Shown here: positions 1 to 6,249 of the stretch, in pieces | Layout: the number at the start of each line of letters is the position of its first letter | Numbering within the stretch: position 1 is the first letter of the stretch | From: Nostoc cf. edaphicum LEGE 07299 | Lineage (GTDB): Bacteria > Cyanobacteriota > Cyanobacteriia > Cyanobacteriales > Nostocaceae | Direction: 5' to 3' | DNA length: 8,594 bases | Assembly (NCBI RefSeq): GCF_015207245.1 | Contig: NZ_JADEXF010000093.1 | Coordinates: 1 to 8,594 of the forward strand | Notes under the pieces: model-generated | Told to the model about the DNA's origin: nothing | The model's database searches: none | What the model saw: the letters and a program-made list of their open reading frames with translations, nothing else | Translations under genes and position numbers: made by a program

Positions 1-35
1 AGTCATTAGTCATTAGTCATTGGTCATTAGTTATT
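1..35. repeat. Heptanucleotide tandem repeat (STRR-like)
   Basis: Five consecutive 7-base units: AGTCATT three times, then GGTCATT and AGTTATT. Short tandemly repeated heptamers of this sort are well known between genes of heterocystous cyanobacteria. The array may extend left of the window. The last two units each carry one substitution, as expected at a decaying edge. Confidence 0.85.
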
Positions 36-99
36 GTTTTTTGGTACATACTTTACTTTCAAAGTAGGTAAAAAACTTTCTGATATCGGACTAATTTAA

Positions 100-125
100 A
101 CCACGTTATTGTTGATAGACGTGGT
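100..125. repeat. Inverted repeat upstream of the Wzc-like gene
   Basis: ACCACGT (100-106) and ACGTGGT (119-125) form a perfect 7-bp stem around a 12-base loop, about 160 bases before the GTG start. There is no T-run after it, so it does not look like a terminator; an operator or leader hairpin is possible. Another short dyad, TACTTT-C-AAAGTA, lies at 54-66. I see no convincing paired -35/-10 promoter in 1-284. Confidence 0.4.
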
Positions 126-272
126 ATCTCAAGGAATATGGCTCTGGCGTTGCAGTTTTATTTCTAATCTCTTTCCACTATCAGATTACCTATTTATTTG
201 CTCTTTCCTCATTGGCAGTTCGTAAAAAAATAGGTATTCTTCGGAGAATCTCTTAGCGTAAGTCTTGAAGAC

Positions 273-277
273 AAGGA
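273..277 (+). promoter_or_regulatory. Ribosome binding site that decides a GTG start
   Basis: AAGGA ends 7 bases before the GTG at 285. This spacing supports the GTG start over the first in-frame ATG (position 351), which would remove the N-terminal 22 residues just before the first membrane helix. Confidence 0.75.
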
Positions 278-284
278 TATAAAA

Positions 285-2516
285 GTGGTTCAAACTAGTC
301 TAAATCCTCATCTAGCTCCAGTTTCTGAAAGTGAACCAAGTTACGGGCAAATGTTTGCCGTATTTGTGCGGCGATTCCCTTGGTTCTTAGCAGTATTAAT
401 TAGTTCTATTGCTATTGCTAGCATAGTAACTGTAAAAACAAAGCCTACTTATAAAAGTTCTATGCAACTGCTAGTAGAACCTAATTATCAAGGTAAAACG
501 GAAGGTGGTGCGGGGGTAGACAATCAGTTTACTGACTCTAGCGTGGTCATAGATACTGCCACTCAGCTTAACTTGATGCAAGGTTCGGGACTCATCCAGA
601 AAGCAGTTGATAAACTTCAGTCTAATTATCCAGATATAACTTCAGCCGAAATTAAAGCTTCTTTGGTCTTAACTCAAATCAGGAGCAAAGAAGATAATGT
701 CGCTACTAAAATCTTTCAAGTTGAATATACTGCTGGAGATCCTGAGAAGACCCAAAAAGTTCTGGATGCAATTCGACAAGTTTATCTGGAATATAACAAA
801 CAACAACAGACTTCGCGTTTACAAAAAGGTCTGCAAATCATTAGGGAACAGTTAAGTAAAGCCAGTGAAGAAGTAAACGCATCTGAGACAAATTTACAAA
901 GGTTTCGCAGAAATCAGAACTTAATCGACCCAGAGTCACAGGCCAAAGCGATTGAAACAGCTTTGAACAATCTTTCCCAAGAAAGACAGACAACTCGTGC
1001 TCAGTATGGAGAAGCTTTAGCACGCCAAAAATCTTTAGAAGAACAACTTAACCGTTCTCCTCAAAATGCTCTAGTTGCTTCTCGTTTGAGTCAGTCTACT
1101 CGCTATCAAGGCTTACTAAACGAAATCCAAAAAAGCGAATTGGCATTAGCACAAGAACGCTTACGCTTTACAGATCAAACTCCGAGTGTGCAAAAGCTCA
1201 AAGAACAGCTTCAAGGCCAGAAGGAATTATTGCAACAAGAAGTAGGAAGAACTTTAGGCGGAAAATCTGCTGGTGCATTCACTTCTGGAGACTCTCTTCT
1301 CGAAAAAGGACAGCTGGGCCAAATCGATCTCAGCCTTGCTGGTCAATTAGTAGAAACGCAGACAACTATAGTTGCTTTAACTGCTCGCGATCAAACTTTG
1401 GCTCAGAAAGAAAACGAGCTACGTTTGGAAATCAAACGCTTCCCGCCTCTGTTGGCTTATTACAATCGGATGCTACCGCAGTTGCAATTTAGTCGTGAAA
1501 GATTAGAGCAGCTTTTAAGAGCAGAACAACAATTACGGCAAGAACTTTCCAAGGGTGGATTTAATTGGGAAGTGGTGGAAGATCCCCAAAAAGGCGCACA
1601 ATTAGGCCCCAATCTCCAACAGAATTTGCTGTTAGGTGCTGTAGTTGGGTTAATGTTAGGAGGCATTGCTGCCTTTATTCGCGAATCGGCTGATGATGCA
1701 GTTCACACCACTGCTGAATTAGAGAAGCAAATGGCCATGCCGTTGTTGGGAACAACTCCCAAATTACCGCCAGCCAAACCCAGAGAATCAATGATCAAGT
1801 TGCCTTTTGGTAAGCCAGAAGTTCTCGCTCCGTGGACGATTCAGGTATTGCAATCTCCACCGCGTTGGGAATCGCTGGATCTGATTTACAAAAACATTGA
1901 ACTTTTAAATACTGTTACTAATTTAAAATCTTTGATGATTACCTCGGCTTTAGCGGATGAGGGTAAATCAGCTTTGGCGTTGGGTTTGGCAATGAGTGCT
2001 GCTCGTTTACACAAAAGGGTACTGCTGATTGATGCCAACTTACGCGATCCCAGTTTGCACCATCAACTGAATCTTCCTAATGAGCAGGGGCTTTCAACTT
2101 TATTGGCAAGTGATACAACTCTACCCAACCAGATTAGTCTTCAATACTCAGGTTCCGCCTACATCGATATTTTGACTGCTGGCCCCAAACCTACCGACCC
2201 AGCTAATCTGTTGAGTTCCCCGCGGATGATGCAATTAATGGCAGCATTTGAGGAAAACTATGATTTGGTTCTGATAGATGCGCCTCCAGTTCTCGGTTTG
2301 GTGGATGCCATGCTTACCGCATCATCTTGTCGTAGTGTGATTATGGTGGCAAGCATTGGTATTGTGACGCGAAGTCAGCTTAATCAAGCGACAGCTATGC
2401 TGAGTAAGTTAAATCTGATTGGGGTTGTAGCTAATGGGGTATCAAACTCTAGTAGTAATTACGTACCCAATGTCAAACAACAACAATTGGCTCTGCGACA
2501 AGCTGTAGAAAAATAG
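285..2516 (+). CDS. Wzc-like polysaccharide co-polymerase with C-terminal P-loop (BY-kinase-like) domain
   Basis: This is a 743-residue inner-membrane protein of the Wzz/Wzc class, which controls chain length and export of surface polysaccharide. Seen in order: a short cytoplasmic tail; membrane helix about 32-50; Wzz-type periplasmic region with long Gln/Glu-rich coiled coils about 175-320 and 355-425; second membrane helix about 447-466 with a GAVVGLMLGG run; then a nucleotide-binding domain about 545-720. That domain has Walker A ALADEGKS (555-562, Lys561), Walker A' LLIDANLR (580-587) and Walker B VLIDAPP (662-668, Asp665). Oddities: the second Asp of the usual A' DxD is Asn585 (codon AAC), and the tail after residue 720 holds one tyrosine (Tyr726) instead of the tyrosine cluster of autophosphorylating BY-kinases. 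It may therefore bind nucleotide without being a working tyrosine kinase. Its place before hepC matches, from memory, alr2833 of PCC 7120, a gene required for envelope polysaccharide. A strong palindrome after the stop suggests its own transcription unit. Confidence 0.88.
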   Translation: MVQTSLNPHLAPVSESEPSYGQMFAVFVRRFPWFLAVLISSIAIASIVTVKTKPTYKSSMQLLVEPNYQGKTEGGAGVDNQFTDSSVVIDTATQLNLMQGSGLIQKAVDKLQSNYPDITSAEIKASLVLTQIRSKEDNVATKIFQVEYTAGDPEKTQKVLDAIRQVYLEYNKQQQTSRLQKGLQIIREQLSKASEEVNASETNLQRFRRNQNLIDPESQAKAIETALNNLSQERQTTRAQYGEALARQKSLEEQLNRSPQNALVASRLSQSTRYQGLLNEIQKSELALAQERLRFTDQTPSVQKLKEQLQGQKELLQQEVGRTLGGKSAGAFTSGDSLLEKGQLGQIDLSLAGQLVETQTTIVALTARDQTLAQKENELRLEIKRFPPLLAYYNRMLPQLQFSRERLEQLLRAEQQLRQELSKGGFNWEVVEDPQKGAQLGPNLQQNLLLGAVVGLMLGGIAAFIRESADDAVHTTAELEKQMAMPLLGTTPKLPPAKPRESMIKLPFGKPEVLAPWTIQVLQSPPRWESLDLIYKNIELLNTVTNLKSLMITSALADEGKSALALGLAMSAARLHKRVLLIDANLRDPSLHHQLNLPNEQGLSTLLASDTTLPNQISLQYSGSAYIDILTAGPKPTDPANLLSSPRMMQLMAAFEENYDLVLIDAPPVLGLVDAMLTASSCRSVIMVASIGIVTRSQLNQATAMLSKLNLIGVVANGVSNSSSNYVPNVKQQQLALRQAVEK

Positions 2517-2534
2517 CTAGTACGGCTAGATGAT

Positions 2535-2568
2535 AAATCCCCGACTTCTTAGAGAAGTCGGGGATTTT
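2535..2568 (+). terminator. Perfect 15-bp hairpin followed by TTTT
   Basis: AAATCCCCGACTTCT (2535-2549) pairs perfectly with AGAAGTCGGGGATTT (2553-2567) around a 3-base loop TAG. A T-run at 2565-2568 closes it, and it starts 19 bases after the stop codon of the Wzc-like gene. It can act as an intrinsic terminator, although the T-run is short. From memory, the same palindrome core is a dispersed repeat in Nostoc-type genomes, so it may also be a repeat that landed here. Confidence 0.7.
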
Positions 2569-2583
2569 GCGTTTTGCATTTTT

Positions 2584-2691
2584 TCTCGTTTCTAGCCTCT
2601 GGCTAGAAATGCTGGTCATTGGGCTGCTGCCGCGAGTAAAAGAGGCAAAGCCTCAAGGACGAGCATTCCCAGTCTGAGACTGGGAACGAGA
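2584..2691. repeat. Paired-hairpin (REPIN-like) intergenic repeat
   Basis: Two 30-base units in inverted orientation, 2584-2613 and 2662-2691, flank a 48-base centre. Each unit forms a perfect 9-bp hairpin with a 3-base loop: TTTCTAGCC/GGCTAGAAA at 2589-2609 and TTCCCAGTC/GACTGGGAA at 2666-2686. Aligned as reverse complements, the units agree at 23 of 30 positions. Six of the seven differences form three paired, structure-preserving changes in the stem; the seventh is in the loop. The centre holds a smaller hairpin, GAGGC-AAA-GCCTC (2642-2654). No transposase is present, so the element would depend on one elsewhere. Confidence 0.7.
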
Positions 2692-2885
2692 CAATCTGCT
2701 AAAAGCTTTTTCTAGATTGGCTTTTACCTTAAATTGACAGCAATGATTTATCAATTACCTCTACGTTTTAATGAACCAAATTGAATTTTGTTGCGATCGG
2801 GAAGAATTTAGTATATTTATGCTATCTTTATGATTTTTCAGAGAAATCACTGACTCTTTAAAGAATAAATAAAGAAGTTATTTGA

Positions 2886-2893
2886 GCGATCGC
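2886..2893. repeat. HIP1 octamer GCGATCGC (one of six in the window)
   Basis: The other five copies are at 3491-3498 (hepC), 5932-5939 (hepA), 6394-6401 and 6574-6581 (GT4 gene) and 7549-7556 (GT2 gene). Six copies in 8.6 kb is far above chance for an 8-mer and marks the sequence as cyanobacterial. None occurs in the first 2.88 kb, which includes the whole Wzc-like gene. Confidence 0.95.
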
Positions 2894-3019
2894 TATTTCT
2901 ACAGAGTCTTATATTCTAGAGATTAAAGCACCTTCATAAAGGCTAGAAGACAAGAGCAGACTGGTTTTTCAAATCTATCGAGACAATGAACACCTCAGCG
3001 TAATTAAAGGTAGATATAG

Positions 3020-3091
3020 ATTCATGGGTAATTTCCCTCTACACTTCTCTACTGTCAGTAGTTTCCGGAAAATCAAGATTTGCCCATGAAT
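3020..3091. repeat. Long inverted repeat in the hepC upstream region
   Basis: ATTCATGGG (3020-3028) and CCCATGAAT (3083-3091) are perfect 9-base arms, extended to 12 pairs through one G-T pair and two A-T pairs (3029-3031 with 3080-3082). The 48-base interior contains two further dyads, CTACT-GTC-AGTAG (3049-3061) and TTTCCGGAAA (3062-3071). It could be a binding region for dimeric regulators or a cruciform; it is not terminator-like. Confidence 0.55.
3062..3071 (+). promoter_or_regulatory. DIF1-like TCCGGA motif, candidate heterocyst-specific promoter
   Basis: TTTCCGGAAA is a perfect 10-base palindrome with TCCGGA at 3064-3069, the only exact TCCGGA I found in the window. In Anabaena, TCCGGA near position -35 (the DIF1 motif) marks a class of promoters active in developing heterocysts and dependent on HetR. 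If it works the same way here, transcription would start near 3101, giving a leader of about 230 bases for hepC. Weak point: no good -10 at standard spacing; the nearest AT-rich hexamers (TTAATA, 3093-3098; TAATAG, 3094-3099) lie 4-7 bases too far. Confidence 0.4.
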
Positions 3092-3263
3092 GTTAATAGT
3101 AGCGGTGATTGCTACCTATGTAATTAGTATCTGTCTAATTTGTAAATCTCTACACCAGCAGAATTTTACGCAATACGTGCTTGGCTGAGTGGCAAATACT
3201 ATAGCATATTTTTGCGCTCAATTCTCTCTAACTTTTTGGACTTACAACAAGATTCGGATTTGG

Positions 3264-3326
3264 GTCTTTGGCATTGATAGCCTTTGATAACGCTTCAGTA
3301 ATTCACTCCTGTATAAACCCAAAGAC
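3264..3326 (+). promoter_or_regulatory. Leader inverted repeat covering the hepC start region
   Basis: GTCTTTGG (3264-3271) is perfectly complementary to CCAAAGAC (3319-3326), three bases before the hepC ATG. An overlapping alternative pairs TTTGGGT (3259-3265) with ACCCAAA (3317-3323). There is no good Shine-Dalgarno before this ATG, so pairing here could limit translation. The loop is long (47 bases), which weakens the case. Confidence 0.25.
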
Positions 3327-3329
3327 ATT

Positions 3330-4049
3330 ATGACAACTTCAATAATTCCAACTCTAGAGAATTTATATGATGTAACCCAGCCACACCAGGATAATCGTGG
3401 GTACTGCACACTCCTGTGGCGGGGAGGTAAGCTGTTGGTGAAGCCGCTTGGAGGAGTGAAACAACCATATCTGGCTTCATTAGATAGTAAGCGATCGCTA
3501 GTAGAATGCTTACAACATTCTCCAGTAAGTTTGGTCAGCATAGATCCAAAATTGGGTGAGACTTGGCTCAAATTTTGGGCAGATGCATGTGAAGCAGCTC
3601 AAAAACCAATATTCCTAAGCCTACCCGCTGGCAAAAAACTTCCTAACCAACCCTTCAGACAATTGCAGCGAGTAATTGATTGGATTGCTGCTTTCGTATT
3701 GCTGCTATTAGTAAGTCCGGTCATGTTGGGATTGATTGTATTAATGCAAGTTTACTCGCCAGGGTCACTTTTTTGTCATGAATGGCGTGTTGGAGAACGG
3801 GGTAAACTTTTTCAAGCGATGAGTTTTTGCACCCACAATAACACATCGCTAGGGCGTTGGATGGGGAAATACAATCTCGACAATCTGCCACAGTTATTTA
3901 ACGTGCTACGCGGTGACATGAGTTTAACCGGATCTCGTTGTTGGACTTTGGAAGATGCAGTACAGCTAAATAAATTACCAGAAATTACAGCTTCCTGGGA
4001 AGTAGAGGCACAGTCTCATCTGTTACATCTGGATAGCCAAACTCTGTAA
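3330..4049 (+). CDS. hepC: HepC-like divergent phosphoglycosyl-transferase (bacterial sugar transferase family)
   Basis: A 239-residue protein. The first ~105 residues match no domain I recognise. Residues ~110-205 resemble the polyprenyl-phosphate sugar-1-phosphate transferases that start glycan synthesis: QRVID (113-117), a membrane or re-entrant helix 117-139 with the Ser129-Pro130 break, RVG (153-155), and LDNLPQLFNVLRGDMSL (183-199). Deviations are strong. The usual catalytic Asp-Glu is Asp184-Asn185. The KFRTM motif is replaced by AMSFC. The 20 or so residues usual between KFRTM and the catalytic loop are mostly missing. GPRP has become GSRC (201-204). The protein stops about 35 residues later, without the usual PGITGW region. 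From the literature as I recall, PCC 7120 hepC (765 bp) is needed for envelope polysaccharide, and its loss makes hepA expression constitutive; a regulatory or pseudoenzyme role is thus possible. ATG 3330 is the only good start, since an in-frame stop lies at 3288-3290. Named from family resemblance and position before hepA. Confidence 0.8.
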   Translation: MTTSIIPTLENLYDVTQPHQDNRGYCTLLWRGGKLLVKPLGGVKQPYLASLDSKRSLVECLQHSPVSLVSIDPKLGETWLKFWADACEAAQKPIFLSLPAGKKLPNQPFRQLQRVIDWIAAFVLLLLVSPVMLGLIVLMQVYSPGSLFCHEWRVGERGKLFQAMSFCTHNNTSLGRWMGKYNLDNLPQLFNVLRGDMSLTGSRCWTLEDAVQLNKLPEITASWEVEAQSHLLHLDSQTL

Positions 4050-4056
4050 TTTATCG

Positions 4057-4087
4057 GTGCGATAATTGATGATTTCATTTATCGCAC
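4057..4087. repeat. Hairpin just after hepC
   Basis: GTGCGATAA (4057-4065) pairs perfectly with TTATCGCAC (4079-4087) around a 13-base loop, 7 bases after the hepC stop. No T-run follows on either strand, so at most it would be a weak terminator, mRNA stabiliser or operator between hepC and hepA. Confidence 0.45.
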
Positions 4088-4115
4088 TGAGGCTAAAAAA
4101 ATTATTTATGTAGCA

Positions 4116-4121
4116 TCCGGT
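4116..4121 (+). promoter_or_regulatory. Possible DIF1-like half-match upstream of hepA
   Basis: TCCGGT matches TCCGGA at five of six bases and lies 115 bases before the hepA start, close to where a -35 could serve a leader of about 80 bases. The reported hepA start site in PCC 7120 is 104 bases upstream of the start codon. No clear -10 follows at normal spacing, and a five-of-six match is weak evidence; TCCGGT also occurs inside hepC. Confidence 0.15.
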
Positions 4122-4144
4122 TCTAGATAATTAGTTTTCCAAAC

Positions 4145-4156
4145 GCGATAAATCGC
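4145..4156. repeat. Short palindrome GCGAT-AA-ATCGC
   Basis: A perfect 5-bp dyad followed by ATCTCTACA. It resembles a dispersed palindrome common between genes in Nostoc-type genomes. Its presence in the hepC-hepA spacer means part of the 181-base spacer is repeat-derived rather than purely regulatory. Confidence 0.4.
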
Positions 4157-4230
4157 ATCTCTACATCAGGGTTTTAGGCTTATATGGACTGCATTCATCT
4201 ATAGAGGTCTATCTACCTTGCCAAACTATT

Positions 4231-6093
4231 ATGATAAAATCCATGAATTTCCAGCTTCCTCAACCACTCAGTAATCTGCTTAAAGCTAGTAGCTTTTGGC
4301 AGGACAACTATTTGATATTGCGAGAATTTAAACACTTTCGTAAAATTGCAATTTTAGCTCTAGTTTTCTCAATTTTGGCAGCAACCTTTGAAGGTGTAAG
4401 TATTGGTTTTTTACTTTCCTTTTTGCAAAGCTTAACTAGCCCTAATGCTCAACCTGTTCAAACAGGAATAGAATGGTTCGATCTTTGGATTTTGGGAGCC
4501 AAAACATCAGCAATTAATCGTTTGTATCGCGTATCTTTGCTGATTTTATTGAGTACTTGGTTACGTGCCACCTTCAATTATTTTTCTCAAGTCTATACTG
4601 AATTATCTCAACTACATCTTGCCGATCGCTTACGCAAGCAAATTTTTGAACAGTTACAATCCTTATCACTAAGTTACTTTAGTAAAACTCGTTCTGGCGA
4701 ACTAATTAACACAATTACTACAGAGATTGAAAGGATCAGACAAGGTTTTAGTGGCGGAGCTTTTTTAGTAACTAGAGGATTAACAACTGTTGTCTATTTA
4801 ATATCAATGTTTTTAATCTCATGGCAATTGACGATAATATCAGCATTGCTGTTTACACTGTTAGGTGTAGGGTTGTCAAATCTGAATGCTAGAGTTAGAG
4901 AATCAAGTTTTGGCATGACAACTGCTAATGCTAATTTTACATCGACAGCCATAGAATTTATTAATGGCATCCGCACTGTTCATTCCTGTGGTACTCAAGA
5001 ATTTGAGCGTCAGCGTTACTATAAAGCTAGCGATAAAGTAATAAGTAGCACAACAAAAGTTGTATTTACCTGGACACTTGTGAAGCCAATTGCCGAAGGA
5101 GTAGCGACTACGGTATTGATTGGAATGATTATTTTGGCATTCACTAGTCTTGTCACTAATGGAACGCTACAAGTTGCTTCTTTGCTAACTTTTTTCTTTG
5201 TACTATTTCGCTTTATCCCATTTGTTCAAGATATTAATGGCACCAGAGCATATCTTAGTACTTTACATGGTTCAGCAGACAATATTAAAAATCTGTTGAC
5301 AAGTGATGAAAAATATTACTTTCAAAATGGCAGAGTTGAGTTTAAGGGATTAAACAGGTCAATAGATTTAGTATCTGTAGATTTTGGCTATGATGATGAA
5401 AATCTAGTGCTGCATAATATTACCCTAACGATTGAAAAGGGAAAAATGACAGCGTTAGTCGGATCGTCTGGCGCTGGTAAAACAACCCTTGCTGATTTGA
5501 TTCCCCGATTTTATAATGCTACAGATGGATATCTTTACATTGATGAAATGGATATCCGGCAGTTTGAAATTAACTCTCTCCGTCGCAAAATAGCTGTTGT
5601 CAGTCAAGATACCTTCATCTTCAATACTAATGTTTGGCAGAATATTTCTTACGGCACTCCAGAGGCGACAAATGAAGAAATTAAAGAAGCTGCTAAATTA
5701 GCGAATGCACTAGAATTTATTTTAGAAATGCCCGAAGGTTTTGATACCCAATTGGGAGATCGGGGTGTTAGGTTATCTGGAGGACAAAGACAACGAATTG
5801 CTATTGCACGAGCCTTACTACGGAACCCAGAAATTTTAATTTTGGATGAAGCAACTAGCGCCTTAGATTCGCTATCTGAGCGCTTAATTCAAGATTCATT
5901 AGAAAAGCTATCTGTAGGTAAAACAGTAATTGCGATCGCTCACCGTCTTTCTACTATTTCTAAAGCAGATAAAGTTGTAGTTTTAGAACAGGGACGGATA
6001 GTAGAGCAAGGTAAGTATCAAGAACTATTGGAACAAAAAGGTAAGCTTTGGAAATATCATCAAATGCAGTATGAGCTAAGGCAGCCAGATTAG
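4231..6093 (+). CDS. hepA: HepA, half-size ABC exporter for heterocyst envelope polysaccharide
   Basis: A 620-residue inner-membrane exporter with fused membrane and ATPase domains, expected to work as a homodimer. Membrane helices fill about 38-340: clear segments near 38-66, 98-118, 178-215 and 285-330. The ATPase domain (about 370-615) is complete: Walker A GSSGAGKTT (411-419), Q-loop Gln459, signature LSGGQ (515-519), Walker B ILILDE (535-540) with Glu540, D-loop SALD (543-546) and switch His571. All catalytic residues are intact. Architecture is that of MsbA/PglK-type lipid or lipid-linked oligosaccharide flippases, not of the two-protein Wzm-Wzt type. The protein closely resembles Anabaena HepA (about 607 residues as I recall), which is needed for the envelope polysaccharide and aerobic nitrogen fixation. 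Start: ATG 4231 or ATG 4243 (MNFQLP); neither has a clear ribosome site. It lies 181 bases after hepC. Confidence 0.93.
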   Translation: MIKSMNFQLPQPLSNLLKASSFWQDNYLILREFKHFRKIAILALVFSILAATFEGVSIGFLLSFLQSLTSPNAQPVQTGIEWFDLWILGAKTSAINRLYRVSLLILLSTWLRATFNYFSQVYTELSQLHLADRLRKQIFEQLQSLSLSYFSKTRSGELINTITTEIERIRQGFSGGAFLVTRGLTTVVYLISMFLISWQLTIISALLFTLLGVGLSNLNARVRESSFGMTTANANFTSTAIEFINGIRTVHSCGTQEFERQRYYKASDKVISSTTKVVFTWTLVKPIAEGVATTVLIGMIILAFTSLVTNGTLQVASLLTFFFVLFRFIPFVQDINGTRAYLSTLHGSADNIKNLLTSDEKYYFQNGRVEFKGLNRSIDLVSVDFGYDDENLVLHNITLTIEKGKMTALVGSSGAGKTTLADLIPRFYNATDGYLYIDEMDIRQFEINSLRRKIAVVSQDTFIFNTNVWQNISYGTPEATNEEIKEAAKLANALEFILEMPEGFDTQLGDRGVRLSGGQRQRIAIARALLRNPEILILDEATSALDSLSERLIQDSLEKLSVGKTVIAIAHRLSTISKADKVVVLEQGRIVEQGKYQELLEQKGKLWKYHQMQYELRQPD

Positions 6094-6124
6094 AAACAAT
6101 ATCCAGTACTCACAACATATTCAT

Positions 6125-6146
6125 CGGCTGTAAATCTCTACAGCCG
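6125..6146 (+). terminator. Hairpin after hepA, weak terminator candidate
   Basis: CGGCTGTA (6125-6132) pairs perfectly with TACAGCCG (6139-6146) around AATCTC, 32 bases after the hepA stop. The following bases TAAACCCC contain no T-run, so full intrinsic termination is doubtful. It may partly separate hepA from the glycosyltransferase pair or stabilise the 3' end. Confidence 0.35.
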
Positions 6147-6192
6147 TAAACCCCTAAACATCTGTCAATAAGTTTACCAAACTAATAGTAAA

Positions 6193-6243
6193 ATAATAAG
6201 CTTTTAAACACTTATTATCCCTACAAATAACTTATTCAAGTTA
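6193..6243. repeat. Two adjacent inverted repeats upstream of the GT4 gene
   Basis: ATAATAAG (6193-6200) is perfectly complementary to CTTATTAT (6211-6218), with a 10-base loop. TAACTT (6228-6233) is complementary to AAGTTA (6238-6243), with loop ATTC. CTTATT recurs inside the second element (6231-6236), so the first left arm has two possible partners. Candidate operator sites; AT-rich sequence makes chance dyads easier. Confidence 0.3.
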
Positions 6244-6249
6244 GTCCTA

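Larger units (their letters stand above)
2692..3329. other. Long AT-rich non-coding region upstream of hepC
   Basis: I find no credible gene here on either strand; the longest reading frame overlapping it on the minus strand runs into hepC and looks like a shadow. It contains one HIP1 octamer, the inverted repeat at 3020-3091 with its TCCGGA palindrome, a small GTAGC/GCTAC dyad (3099-3115), and a leader inverted repeat just before the hepC start. A possible housekeeping -10 (TATATT, 2812-2817) has only a poor -35 partner (TTGTTG at 2788 with an 18-base spacer, or TTGCGA at 2791 with a 15-base spacer), so I do not call a promoter there. The length suggests a regulatory region for hepC and the genes after it. 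Confidence 0.6.

Noticed and set aside
1..35. Heptamer array as a CRISPR or origin iteron
   Set aside because: Units are contiguous 7-mers with no spacers, and no cas, rep or DnaA-box features are nearby; it fits an STRR.
44..56. NtcA-like site GTA-N7-TAC upstream of the Wzc-like gene
   Set aside because: The NtcA consensus needs eight bases between GTA and TAC; here there are seven, and no -10 lies at the expected distance.
240..245. DIF1-like TTCGGA before the Wzc-like gene
   Set aside because: Only five of six bases match, it lies about 40 bases from the start codon so would leave almost no leader, and it is part of a small hairpin ATTCT-TCGG-AGAAT.
2734..2739. TTGACA, a perfect -35 hexamer
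   Set aside because: No -10-like hexamer occurs 16-18 bases downstream; the nearest is about 25 bases away.
2770..2832. A 20-residue reading frame beginning MNQIEF in the hepC upstream gap
   Set aside because: No ribosome binding site, AT-rich composition, and nothing to distinguish it from chance.
3024..3089. A 21-residue reading frame lying almost exactly on the inverted repeat
   Set aside because: The purine run AAAGG is 13 bases from the ATG, there is no recognisable product, and the coincidence follows from ATG and TGA occurring in the two complementary arms.
3099..3115. GTAGC/GCTAC dyad read as an NtcA box
   Set aside because: GTA and TAC are separated by 11 bases rather than 8, so it does not fit NtcA; it is kept only as a small dyad.
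3242..3571. A 109-residue minus-strand reading frame overlapping the hepC start
   Set aside because: It is antisense to hepC, has no family features and no ribosome site; it is a shadow of the real gene.
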